Of a stretch of 64,000 bases of DNA, positions 37,562 through 48,667 are shown piece after piece (positions within the stretch are counted from its first letter, which is position 1; each line of letters starts with the position of its first letter). The DNA lies in assembly GCA_050084515.1 (NCBI GenBank), contig CM114275.1, positions 8,308,001-8,372,000 on the forward strand, read 5' to 3'. The position numbers and the translations under genes are program-made. The notes under the pieces are model-generated. The model worked only from the letters and a program-made list of their open reading frames with translations. It was not told where the DNA came from and made no database searches. The stretch comes from Blasia pusilla (Eukaryota; Marchantiophyta; Marchantiopsida; Blasiales).

Positions 37562-39829
37562 AAGACATGGTTAAAAATTTCTTGCGATGCGAGACATGTA
37601 TAAGACTCAAAATGCTAAACTTCTCATGATGGAAAATTTAATACTAATACAACAACTCTAAAGGTAAAGTGATCATAAGTAAAAAAGCAAGAAAAAAGTA
37701 AGAAAGTAAGGTAGATATTATATGAAAAGTGAGTGTAATTTGCATATGCATTTTATCTTTTTACGAATAACTTAGCTTCAAATTTGCAAAGAACGATCGT
37801 TATTGCAAAGTGGAAGAAACGAATTTCACAATTCCATAAAAATAGAAAAACACCGTGCATAGATTTTTAGTGGAGATGGATAAAATTAACGTAGCAATCA
37901 TTATCTTACATTCAAGTTCTTGTGCTAACCACGAATGAGATTTTTTTTTTAAAGAATAATTTTTTTTATTTAGGGGACCCAAGGATGCTCATGAGAGAAT
38001 CACATAATCTCCACATACAAATTTGCACACTAGATTGGTGGATTGTGTTTTGATTTTCTTAGACCTAGGATACCCTTACCCCAATATGCAAAGCGGGGAA
38101 CTAAGCTTAGAATCCATGTTTCTAGGAGGTGTGAATTTTTTTTTGGAAATAATAAAAGGGTACATTAGTACATCAATTTTTTTCACTACAATAAGATTTA
38201 TGCTATGGAGGCAACATGGATATTTCCTGATTTTCTGTTCTTCTTTTCGTATTTACTAATGAATAAATTACATTCCTTCTTTTCTTCTACATACATACAA
38301 TCTATGTTCTCATTATGTGGTGAATATTTTTTCTTAATTTCCAATATGCATTCACATATAAAATAATGCAACCTTTGAAGTATTACCCGGGTTCCGTGCC
38401 ACCCAATTAATTTATCAAGTCTAACACCTCTGTATTTGTAACAAGGTCACTTAAAATAAATTAAAAAGATTAACGGGCGTTTTGAAACCCGTCACATTCA
38501 CATGCCATGAGTAAACGTTTCCTAGTCCAAGGGAGGAAATTCATGGCTTAGCAGTTCACCTAGGCCCACCAGTAGGCAAACCTAAAAGAAAAGAAAAGAA
38601 ATGAAAAGAAAGACAAACCCGTTGTGAAACCACAACGGGTTTAGGGTAAGGGAGCGACAGGGTGGGGAAGGAAGCGGAAGAAGGTTTAGGGTTCCTGATT
38701 GGCCATGTCACGCCTAGTGTCCAAGTGGACAAGCTCACAAGTCGGAATCTCATCAGAGAAACCAGGTGTAGGTAAATTCCAACTTGTGGGTCGTACTTGA
38801 CCTGTTTAAGGGCGGAGACCGGTTCTTAAGGACCGTAAGGAACCGGTTCTACAAGTGAGGTCGTCAGCCCCCTGTCTGAGCCCCCAGACTGTTATTACGA
38901 ACTATGAAGGCCCTATTTCTAATAGAAATATTCCCCATATGCCTCTAATAATTGAGGTGTAATATTTTTAGCAGTTGTGTGGATTAGAGGTACAACGGGG
39001 AAAACGATACTCGGATAAAATCCCGTTTTGGAACCCTCTCGTGAGCTACGGGGAGAGGATCTTTGCGTGCAACATATAGGATAGGCCACATCATGGAAAT
39101 GAGCCAACCATTACGAGACACGTATAGCGATTCACAGATTACGAAAGAGGAGGGATGTTCACATAGAGGATAGTACTGATGCGCTCGAATGTGTTTTCTA
39201 TATTATTAACATAGGAGCGGTTTTGAGATGGCGACACGTGAGAATCACGTTGAATCGTGGCACGGGTAGGGGGAAGGGATACGGGGAGGGTTAGGGAAAG
39301 GGGGGCAATCAAGTAAAGTGGCGTTAGGGACCATGGAATGGTTTTTGCGATGCACTGTCTCCACACGAGTCCTAACTAGTTTAATAGATTGTAACTGTGG
39401 CAAGTAATGCGCCCTTAAACACTTTTCTGCTCAAAATTTAATAATAAATTATGAAGGAGAAAATCTACATTACAATTGGAAGAGAGGGGGTTTATTTTCT
39501 TTTTTATATTTGTATTCCAAAAGTGAAGCTTTTTGAAAAATGAAAGGCCCACTTACCAATCATAAGTTTTGTGTATGCATGGGCATTTGTTTCTATGAGA
39601 TTGGAACTCCTCTAACACTATCATGAATTTTTATTAACATTGGAGCTTCAACATTGACCATGGTTAGAGAATACACATCGTAGAGTTTAATGACTTTGGA
39701 ACCCCTAGGAGATATAATTGGACTACAGTAACAATGTTTATGTAGACCTAGGATCTTATTTAATGGTGCTCTAAAGTTGGAAACATGGAAGGTGCACACT
39801 TATTCTAGAGCATCACGTGTGCGCTGTCA
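37562..39829. other. Intergenic DNA, no gene recognised
   Basis: No conserved coding region. The stretch contains a perfect hairpin (38,615-38,642) with telomere-like 'ttagggt' strings beside it. Remaining open frames are short and match nothing I recognise. Confidence 0.4.
38615..38642. repeat. Perfect inverted repeat, 12-bp arms
   Basis: AAACCCGTTGTG, a four-base AAAC loop, then CACAACGGGTTT. It is followed immediately by 'agggtaaggg' and, 45 bases on, by 'tttagggtt', so telomere-box-like strings flank it. A second ACCCGT occurs near 38,488. Its role is unknown; it could be a transposon subterminal hairpin. Confidence 0.8.
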
Positions 39830-40254
39830 TCTATACTATAATGCGAGGAAGGGGGGGGGGGGGGTTTTCTCTTTTGGAAAAAAATTTCCCAAAGAAGTGA
39901 AGCCCTCCATAAATAATCTATACTCTTAACATTGGGGGTTACTAAATGGAGGAAGGGAGAAGAAAAACCTGAAAGAGTCTTTCTAAAAGAAGTGAAGCCA
40001 TCGAGTAGTGTTATAAGGGACCCAACGCTAATTTTCCCCTCCCAATCAAATCTGCTACCTAAAAGTGAAGTCGTTTCAGTTTCTGCTCCTTTTAATTACA
40101 TGTGTCATTGTGAGGAGGCAGGGGCTATTGTATCCACACAATAGTGTGTGATAGTTATGATCGTTACTCAAGTATAAGTTGAGCCTGCACTGCCATAGTT
40201 AGAGACTCACAGCCTCACAGCTAGAGTTGGTGTCGAGGAACTTTCATATGCGGG

Positions 40255-40410
40255 TAGAGGTGGAGGTGTGGGTAGAGGTGGAGGTGAATCGATGTGGGTG
40301 GAATCTTGGAGGTGGAGGTGAATCACTGTGGGTGGAACCATGGAGGTGGAGGTGAAATGAATCGATGGAGGTGAATCGCCGTGGGTGGAATCGTGGAGTC
40401 GGAGGTGTAT
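40255..40410. repeat. Minisatellite, period about 37 bp
   Basis: Repeats of a GGAGGTGAATC block followed by GTGGGTGGAA. About four diverged units are visible, some truncated. On the minus strand they read as His/Ser/Pro-rich peptide, but no gene is evident. They lie inside the non-autonomous Helitron. Confidence 0.7.
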
Positions 40411-41341
40411 CCGTTGGAGCTTAGGAGGAGGGAAAGTTTGAGTGTACGATTCTGCCCAATCGCACTCCTCTTGCTGCTCTCGCACTCCTATGGGATCCAG
40501 AAGCAGCCGAATCTTTTGTTTCATGCCGGTGTCTCATATCCTGGATTTTGACGAGCAAGCCGTTTACATGTACAGCTCTTGGCCCAAATTTCTTCTCCCG
40601 CATCTTAGTAAGTGTGCCTACTCTTATCATACTTTTAAAGTTGAGTATCCTTTCCTCTCCACTCCATTTCTTGCGGCGCATGTGAGCGTTTGTCACCGTC
40701 TCTCTCCTATTTCGAGTTAGAGTGGTTGTTCCATCCGGTTCAGCCGCGCCTCTTGCCAAAGAGTGCTTGGAGGCGGCAACGTCCCCACCCGCTCCTCCAT
40801 ATGTAGCACTAATTACTCAACCTTGAACTAGAAATGGAAAACCACGAGCTTTCTCAGAACAAGGCAGATCACAATTTCTGAGGTTCTCCCTCCACTCTTC
40901 AAAATTGCTCGAATTCCGTTCATTGTCAGTTAAAACTATAGTTTCTGTCAAAGAAAAGCTTCAGAATACTTGCAATCCCAACTTTTGAACATGTAGTCCT
41001 CTCTCTCTCTGGGTGAGATGAATTGATCTCTCAGGAGCAAAATTTTGAACGCAAGGTTCTTTGGACTGTTGAGTTGCACGTCATAGCCGATCTTAGAAAA
41101 ATGAGCAAGATTTCGAGGGTGCTCTTGGGTTCAACTTGTAACATGCAATCCGGTCAGTGGAAGGCTAACCAAGAGATGAATTGGTTTAATTCACGCAATC
41201 AACTCATAATTAGCGTGAACAAGAATATGAAGCGTTCCGCAAACAACCCTCCTCACGGTTTCTGAACGCTTGACAGACATTGGGGCTCATATCGATGGAA
41301 CGATCGGAGAACGATGACTATAGCTATGAATTTTCAGCTCT

Positions 41342-42151
41342 GTGCATTTCTCACATGCTCTACGGGAGCATCTTAACCAAATAGGCGGATTCCAACCTCA
41401 ATCGATCACTGAAGACACCACCACCGCTTATGCTCTGGTCAAGGAAGGCTTCAGATCAGTCTACCTAAGTGAGAAGTTGCAAATTGGACTTACGCCGTGG
41501 ACATTTGAAGGATATATCAAGCAGCGCACAAGATGGGGCCAAGGAGAAATTAATGCAGCAATCCCAAGCCACATGGAAAGTCATGCTCGATAGGAAAAGC
41601 GAACTCAACTTTGACCTCAAAGTCCTCTACTTCTGGCACTCACGATATTACTTCCTCTCCATTGTGAACGTCATACTTGTCTCAACCATATTCAGTGCTC
41701 TAATCTTCAAAGTCGATTCCGAATCGAATCTGACCTCGAAAGTCACCAACTCTTTGTCGGCCTCGCTTACAACCTCATCCTCTCGCGCCTCGCATGGATG
41801 TCCATGTGGCTAACGGTGCCCCAAGGCGTACAGAGCTGGAACCGGGATGAATCCACCTTCTGGTGGATGATCCCCTTCTTTGTCAAGATGATCATGGATG
41901 CTCTCTTCAACTTCAAGTCTACATTCAAGTTCGTGCCCACCAGCAATATCGACCGCAATGCCAGCCATGGAAATACGTCTGCGCTCAAGAAGCAGTTGAG
42001 CCAACTCAAGCATGTAAAGTTCCATGTGTGTGACACCATGGTGATCCTTATTGTGGTTTCTAGTAAAATGTACTTTGCAGTCATCCAGTATGGGATTCGC
42101 AGTTGCACAAAATGCTTCTATGCAATCGGGCTGTCATTTTTCCTATCCTAG
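41342..42151 (+). pseudogene. Bacterial-type cellulose synthase (GT2) fragment
   Basis: The translation has the hallmark second half of a processive GT2 catalytic domain: 'EHLNQIGGFQPQSITEDT' with the TED motif, then 'GLTPWTFEGYIKQRTRWGQG' with the QxxRW motif (here QRTRW). Membrane-type sequence follows ('YYFLSIVNVILVS', 'FWWMIPFFVKMI'). The style resembles bacterial BcsA-like synthases more than plant CesA, because plant-specific P-CR and zinc-finger regions are not seen. The N-terminal D,D half is absent. A frameshift follows 'RWGQG' near 41,550, and another change of frame occurs near 41,790 ('RLAWMSMW' to 'VPQGVQSWNRDESTFW'). An acceptor-like 'tttcag' lies just upstream at 41,337. It is a non-functional piece carried by a Helitron. 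Confidence 0.75.
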
Positions 42152-42847
42152 CTTCTAACAAAATTTTCTTGGTGGGTGCCAAGTAGGATCTTGTCGTAAT
42201 TATGAGCCAACAATTATCTCTTTTCCGGTCCGGTGCATGCTTTACCATCGTCGTTACCAACTAGTGATTTAGCTAACTTGCTCACTAGCAACTATCCCTC
42301 TCTAAATTGTGAGACTACAATTTTGGACCTTATGTTCACCTCCTCTTGCACACATGTATTTCATTACTCCTGCACCTGAAAGTCTACTCACAACTGATTG
42401 GGTCGTCCGAGCGACGGCCCTGTGTGTTTTGATTGCGCGGTAGCAGATTCGATAGCATGGTTCCAACTCTCTGAGCGACTGGCGAAGAGCCAAGGTGGGA
42501 AAATTGGTTGGAGCGGGTCATATTCTTCATTGGTTGGAGAGTGTATTCTTGGAAGTCCTTTGGATTGAACACAAGAATGTCCCATGCACGCCATTAATTT
42601 ACAAACTTTCTTCTGAGGATCACATAGGATCTTATAAGTAGAGACTATATCGTCTACCGGCCATAGTGGACAGTGTGGAACGTTCGTGGGTTGAAGGCCA
42701 GAGGATTGGGAAGTCGCATGCTCGAATCTGAGTGCACGCAGGTTGGGTGTGAAATTGGACGTATGTTATTACTTAAAAATAAATTAAAAATTTATTTCAG
42801 TGTAAAATTTGATGCCTGTGCATCGCACGAGCATTCTCACTAGTTAG

Positions 42848-42960
42848 TCTATACTATTAACACATAGGGTTACTATATGAGAAAAGGAAAACAAACTCAC
42901 TTTCTATAAGAAGTGAAGCAAATTGACATGTAAGCTTTATGGAGCGGGGTAGTATCTAAT
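42848..42960 (+). mobile_element. Helitron 5' terminus, start of another element
   Basis: TCTATACTATTAAC begins at 42,848, four bases after the end of the preceding Helitron. It resembles the 5' end at 39,917: TCTATACT, TTAACA, GGGTTACTA, then 'AAGAAGTGAAGC' about 60-75 bases in. The 3' end of this element was not found with confidence. Confidence 0.55.
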
Positions 42961-43499
42961 TGGTTTGTTGTTTGGACTAGTGGACAACAACAAAGTAAGG
43001 GGATTACTAAATATTGATGTTCATAGGTAAGAGGTGAGTTCGCTTTAGTGGATCCTCCACAATGTAAGGGACATTTGTCCTCCTCACAGTGGAGGTGGTA
43101 CATCTCTCACAGAAAACCACACAAATTTTACTTTGCCTAATATGCACATAAGGTGACAAGGTGAGATAAAGTAGCAAGCATGTACTCAAGATTTCAATGA
43201 CATTCCCTTCAATCCCTTCTCATCCCCTAGATTGCATCTAGACCCTTCCCCATAGCCAAGCTATAATTTGATCTGACAAGCGGGAAGTGTATAAACCCTT
43301 CATATCCCGCATTGTAAGTTTTGAAATGTAATAAAAACCCTTTGAAGCCCATACACAGATGGGATTGGGTATCTCTTACAAGAGAAACACGCCCTTGCAT
43401 TTGCATAACAACTTCACAATTTGTGTATCATACCATCATGGACAATTATAGAAAACTATTGAAAATGATAGTAATATAAAACCATTGTTGTTACTCTAA

Positions 43500-44160
43500 T
43501 GTTCCTCCTCTTCTCGCTCTTGTAGATGACGAGGAGCATCCATATGATGTCCCTCACGATTTTCTCGATGATGGCATAGAGGACTTTCTCCATGACCACT
43601 TTTTTGACTACGAGTCCGATGCACCAGGAGATTATTTTGACGAGGATGTGCAAGTCTTGTTATATGATAGTGCCAGAACATCTTGCATTAAAACTATCTT
43701 GCTCCCCTTAAACTTATGAGAGTGATTTTCTATATCCAACATATTTATGGACTCATTGTTCCACCTATTACACCATAGATTTCAACATGAAGGAAATACT
43801 TAATTTCCCAAACTCTAGATCAGATGTACGACATCTATTGAGACATATGGGACAACCTATGAGACCACAAATGTATGCCTGAGTGACCAAGATATTCTTG
43901 TATCGTAGGCATGGGTTATCCTTGAGGTTTTGCCCACATTGCAAAGCCACACAATATAGAGATAACATACGAGGAGATGTGCCTCGAAAGGTTCTTTTTC
44001 AATTTCTCATCATTCCATGATTGTTGTAGAAGTATACAATTTTATCATTGGTAGAGTTGATGGTGTGGCATGTACGGCATTGATCAAGTGATAGTGTAAC
44101 TCGCTTGATGGTTGTCCCTCTGGCCCACTCCTATGTAGAGAGCACATACTTGAATTGGCA
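43500..44160 (+). pseudogene. CACTA (En/Spm) Tnp2 transposase relic, N-terminal part
   Basis: The plus-strand frame reads an acidic leader ('DDEEHPYDVPHDFLDDGIED', 'HDHFFDYESDAPGDYFDEDV'). Next are 'LLYDSARTSCIKTILLPLNL', a block with 'CPHCKATQYR' and 'VPRKVLFQF', and 'VELMVWHVRH'. These follow the order seen in the Tnp2 N-terminus (LYPGC-like region, CPxC, the 'PRKVLRYFPLIPR' region, and 'MRWHA'). Several in-frame stops break it. The catalytic core beyond 44.2 kb is not recognisable. Confidence 0.6.
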
Positions 44161-46380
44161 AGAAAAGCCACAAAATCTATGATCAAGTATGATTATTGAT
44201 CACCATATACCGCACATGAAGCATTTTGAACGTCTCTGATAACGTGAAAGTATATGAAGAGGACTGGAAGTACCCAATTAATATTGGCTAACTCTGACTT
44301 TGGACTATATAGATTAATTATTGATATGTATCTAGTTTGCATGTTTCAAGCTAGTAAGATAGCACGTTTAACGTGTGGATGTGTGTTGGAGGCAGTATAT
44401 CATGGAAAGTTAAGGACCACCATATACCCAAGTGCACCCAAGTATTTTCCTCGTGGGTATTCCATGAGGATGGATCTAGCCAGAGAATCAATGACAACGT
44501 TGGATCTTATTTGCTATGTTGGACGTGGATTGGTTGGTGGATGAAGATTAAATGCATGAGAGTGTTTAAGCAGGTGTTTAAACCTCTTTGCTCAGGTAGT
44601 GGAATCAAGCAAGATCCCTACGTCAAAAAATTTCCTTTTTGGAGTGTAAGTACATACTTTAAAGACCCAAAATCTCCATGAACTATTGGATGACATGCAA
44701 CCCATATCATTGCGCACGTTAGCATTGACTAAACTCCTGGAGGTGGCTCGAAGGTCATATACAAGTTTTCAGCTTTTCTGAGGTAAGGCTTAACCTACAT
44801 GGGGTAGGCACTTTTGAGCCAAGGAAATAAGGACCCTCAGTATTCTTGCAATTGGGGGTAACCATTCTTCCAACCATGTTTGCGTATTCATTTGTAGATG
44901 GGTATGGCGCAATTAAGGAGATATGTTTGGAGGATTGCATTTGTATGGAGGTAGAGATTGCAATGGTTGTGACATGTGCGCCAAAGAGGGTCTTTCGCCC
45001 TTCATTTATGACAGGTCAGAGTCATTGACTCATCCATTTAGCCCAAGAAGTTGGTATAGCGAGAACTGTGCATTGTAGATGGATGTAGTATGTGGAGTGT
45101 TACAAGCGTCGACTAACGGAGTTGATCAGAAACTAGGCACAAGCGGAGGGAAGTATAACAGAGGGATACATGTTAGGTGAGGCTATGCTCTACATGTTTG
45201 AGTTGCTAGGTGCTCTTGAGTTCAGATTCTTCCATTCAAATGCTCATTATCTAGGCAATAAAGTTATCACATGTTGACTTTGCATGCAATGCTTTAGGAG
45301 ACACAACCGATGAATCCCCACAACCATTTCTTACAAGAAGCAATGTGGGCCTCTCATCGATGGAACCAAGGAATACATTAACTCTTTGATCTCCTTGTAC
45401 TCCCAATTGGTGACATCACCTTGTCCAATATTTGAGGTAGTCCCCATTTTTGAAGGGCTAACTTGCTAAACCCACAAAATGAAACAAGGAACCCTCTTAT
45501 AGAACCTTTTATGAGTACAAAAATATCTTAAGGTGGGCCTTTGTGGCTAGATTAGGATAAGTTGTGAGTATTTGGGCAAGTGCATATAGTTGCACGTTGT
45601 GACTCCATTGCGATTAGTGGTTGCAATGTCCTTTACAACTAGCTTACCACTATGTTGCGAGTGCCAAGACTTGCAAAGAAGCCGCATGATGATCAAAATA
45701 CCTTCTAGTGGAATGTAATTTCCCTAAAAATTTCAATCAAAAGTGAGATCTAATCTAAGCTCAAAAAATAATAAGGTCTTTATCGTGCGCATACACATCG
45801 CTACACAACATACATCGCTATCACCGAACACACATACAAACACGCACGATCCCATGCTAACTAAGGGCATCCAAACAACGAGACAAGAAGTACCAAAATA
45901 TCTCCAATAAAATAAGATTAAATCTCTCTCACAACACTATAGTTCTCACATGTGTGCATTCTCACATGTCTCTCTCCATGTCAAACCAAACCCACTCTCC
46001 TAATGAGAGGCTTGGGTTACACACACAAGGCAAAAAAGATCATAGCTCCGTCGCCTCATGCCAAGAGGTTCAACAAAGAAAGAATGAGCTCTCAAGCTCT
46101 CTCTCCTTGAGGTATACCCCTCCCCTCTCCTAAATTCTCTCCATGGTAACATATGCTCCCAAGTCACCTCCTTGACACTTGAGGTCAAGGTCCACTTACC
46201 AAAAATAGAAATTCAATCATATACTTAAAATGGTATTTACCTTAAATAGTAAGTTTCGCAATATGACTCCAAATGAGCCAAAACGAAGGGGAAACTTGCT
46301 CTCTCAGGTTTCCCAGGGCCTCAGCAGGTCATCCTCGACCTACAGATCCTGTCCTCCACTACTCACGATGGCACTCTACT
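44161..46380. other. Decayed repeat DNA; includes dispersed repeat copy B
   Basis: No intact gene. 44.2-45.7 kb may be the rest of the decayed CACTA element on the plus strand, but I cannot identify conserved blocks. 45,780-46,330 is the second copy of the dispersed repeat at 361-930. Confidence 0.4.
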
Positions 46381-46389
46381 AGATCTTAC

Positions 46390-47500
46390 CGATCTATCCT
46401 AAAAGATGTGACATCTTTTTAGACCTATGTGATAGGAACTTGGAAAGAAAAAGGTGGTCTCTAGTTTTACCTTTTACCAAAAAATTTCATGAGGATGTAT
46501 GTAGCCTTCCTAAAAAACTCAAGAAAATTGAAGCTCCTAATAAAAGCCCAAAAGTCATAAGGTCTTTTTAGATTGGTGTGATACGACCTTGTAAAAGTGA
46601 AAGTGGTGCCTATTCTTCATTTTAACATGAAATATCATCTTGAGATAAAACTTGATAAACTTATTTAAGGAAGTGCATGTAACCTCCTTCCAAAATTTCA
46701 AGAAAAGTGAAGGTCCAAAAAGAGTCCCAAAAATCATAAGGTAGATTTAAACTCGTGAGTTAAGACGTTGTAAAGAAAAAGGCAATGTCCATTTTTCATT
46801 TTGACCAACAAGTTAGTCTTGAAATGAAACTTGGTGAACTTCTTCATGGGATAAATGCTACGTCCCTAAAAATAGAAACCTAGCACAAAGCCCAAAACTC
46901 ATCTGGTCACTTTAGAGCCATATAACATATATGGCCTTATCAAGAAAAATATGGTGTCCATTTTCATTTTAACCAAAAGATGATCTTGAGCTTAGATTTA
47001 GTAAACTTGTTCATAGGGGTGTACATAACCTCCGTGTAGAATTCCAAAGAGAATGGAGATCCAACCAAAAACACAAAAAAGCATTAGGTCTTTTTAGATG
47101 CTCACGATATGATTTGATAAGAAAAAGGTGGTGTCTATTTTTCATTTGAACCAGAAAAATTATCTTTATTTGAAACTTGGTAAACTTGTGCATGGGAGTA
47201 TATGGAATCTTCCCCAACAAATTTAAGATTTTTTTTTCCCAAAAAATCTCAAAAATCAGGGTCGTCCTTTTGGATTCGTGTTTTAAGACCTCGGAAAGAA
47301 AAAGTTCGTGTCTATTTTCCATTTCAACCAACCCGATGATCTTCAAATGAAACTTGGTAAACTTTTCATGAGGGTGTATGTAACCACCCTACAAAATTTC
47401 AAGAAAACTTTAGGTCTTATCAAAAGTCCAAAAACATCATAAGGTCTTTTTAGATCCATGCGCTCTAGCCTTATAATGTTAAAGATGATGTTTGTTTTCC
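46390..47500. repeat. Diverged tandem repeat, period about 178 bp, about seven copies
   Basis: The block 'aaggtctttttaga', then about 20 variable bases, 'tgtaaagaaaaaggtggtgtcc' in shorter forms, 'ttttcattttaacc' and 'gaaacttggtaaact' recurs. The equivalent point after 'ttttaga' occurs near 46,421, 46,568, 46,748, 46,913, 47,095, 47,273 and 47,452. Spacings are 147, 180, 165, 182, 178 and 179. On the minus strand the units encode related short peptides ('MKNRHH'). The unit length resembles that of plant satellites, but the copy number is small and divergence high. Confidence 0.8.
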
Positions 47501-47516
47501 GTTATAGCAAAAGATA

Positions 47517-47795
47517 TTATCTTAAATTTGGGGAATTTTTCTTCTTGTCATGTTGCACATGTCTAGAAGAAAGAGGACCAAGCACTACATGCCTAAATTC
47601 CTTCCGAGCAATGTCAAGTTCATAGAAGTCATCCTTAGACAAATCCTCCTCACATGTATTCAACCTACTTCTTTCATGGTGCCATAATGTCAAATTTGTA
47701 TCCAATTCACCCCCCTCACATTCACTCCCATCTTTTTCCATACTTATAAAAGGTTGGGCAAGAAGATCATCTTGGTCATCTGGATCTTCTTCCAT
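47517..47795 (-). other. Open frame of 92 aa, unrecognised
   Basis: The frame encodes an acidic, polar peptide beginning 'MEEDPDDQDDLLAQPF' and containing 'CEEDLSKDDFYELDIARKEF'. The composition is protein-like and unlike the surrounding repeat DNA. No family is recognised. It may be a remnant of a transposon-encoded protein. Confidence 0.25.
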
Positions 47796-47965
47796 ATTTC
47801 AAATAGCAATAGAATCCTTCCTCCAAACTTGTTTCTCTATTGTCTATAGGCTAAACCACCATATAAAATAGATTTCAAAAAGAGTGCATAAAAACTCTTA
47901 TGTTAAGAGAGTTTTGCAAGTAGTTATGTCTCTTGGAAGTCACAAGTTGCGATGCATTGTACTCG

Positions 47966-47999
47966 CCACATATGATTTCATCGATGAAATCATATGTGG
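47966..47999. repeat. Perfect 34-bp palindrome without spacer
   Basis: CCACATATGATTTCATC is followed directly by its exact reverse complement. The centre is between 47,982 and 47,983. The flanking bases (g and t) do not pair, so the arms are exactly 17 bp. It lies in gene-poor DNA about 670 bases beyond the 3' end of the malic enzyme gene. Confidence 0.95.
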
Positions 48000-48667
48000 T
48001 TGGTGCCTTGGGGAGTAGTGTCGGAATGAACTCTAAGTCTCCAAGCTTGGTCGCGGATCGGAAACAAATCTATATTATTATTGGATAGTGCCTCTCGATT
48101 TACTTGACATGCGGCAATGGGAAAACAAGAAAATGCTGTAGGCAGAAGAAAAAGATTTTTGGGCAACGCGAGCTCTGCCAACTAGTGATACAAAGTAAGA
48201 GAACTCACATTAATTAGAAGAAGTCAATCTACATAGGTTTATTGAAGAAGTGACTTTACATAGGAATGGGTACACTCAAGGAACAAGGATGGACACATAC
48301 GATGAATATCGGTTGCAGCGACTCTTGCGGGACAGGACTATCGACCGTGAGGACGAAAGCGGAGAATGTGTACACACACAGAGTAGTGCATACCGTCGTC
48401 GTCGGGTCCGGGCGGAATGTACTACAGCATTCCTACTCTTAGTGCTCGAGTCCACTCTAACGTCTGGCGGGTGATAGGTGCCTGCGCTCGGGATGCTCGG
48501 AGAGATCTTCACCAAGCGCAATTATCATCTGGTTTCGAAGTTTTCAACTGCAGGCAGTAAGTGCATGTTTTGAGACGGATATCGGTGCTGCGATTGGAGC
48601 TTCTTGGTGGAATAGACTTATCTATGAATATATATATAACGTCATTTCTGTAGATGGAGAGCGGGCT
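48000..48667. other. 3' flank of the malic enzyme gene
   Basis: No conserved gene. Short open frames overlap on both strands at 48,250-48,520. The stretch contains 'tatatatataacg' near 48,632 and probably holds the 3' UTR and terminator region of the minus-strand malic enzyme. Confidence 0.4.

Larger units (their letters stand above)
39830..42843 (+). mobile_element. Non-autonomous Helitron (about 3.0 kb) with captured gene fragments
   Basis: The 5' end is A|TCTATACTATAATGCG at 39,830, and an alternative 5' end of the same family is at 39,917. The 3' end has the hairpin region 'GTGCATCGCAC', then 'GAGCATTCTCACTAG' ending at 42,843, followed by T. No Rep/helicase is present. The interior is GC-richer than its surroundings. 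It carries a cellulose-synthase-type fragment (41.34-42.15 kb), a GGTGGA-rich minisatellite and unrecognised coding-like DNA at 40.4-40.76 kb (minus strand). The element would need a RepHel supplied by another copy. The Helitron at 23.3-34.2 kb has a related 5' end and could be from the same family. Confidence 0.7.

Noticed and set aside
38640-38700. Interstitial telomere repeats
   Set aside because: Only isolated 'ttaggg' or 'tttagggtt' strings occur, with no tandem array.
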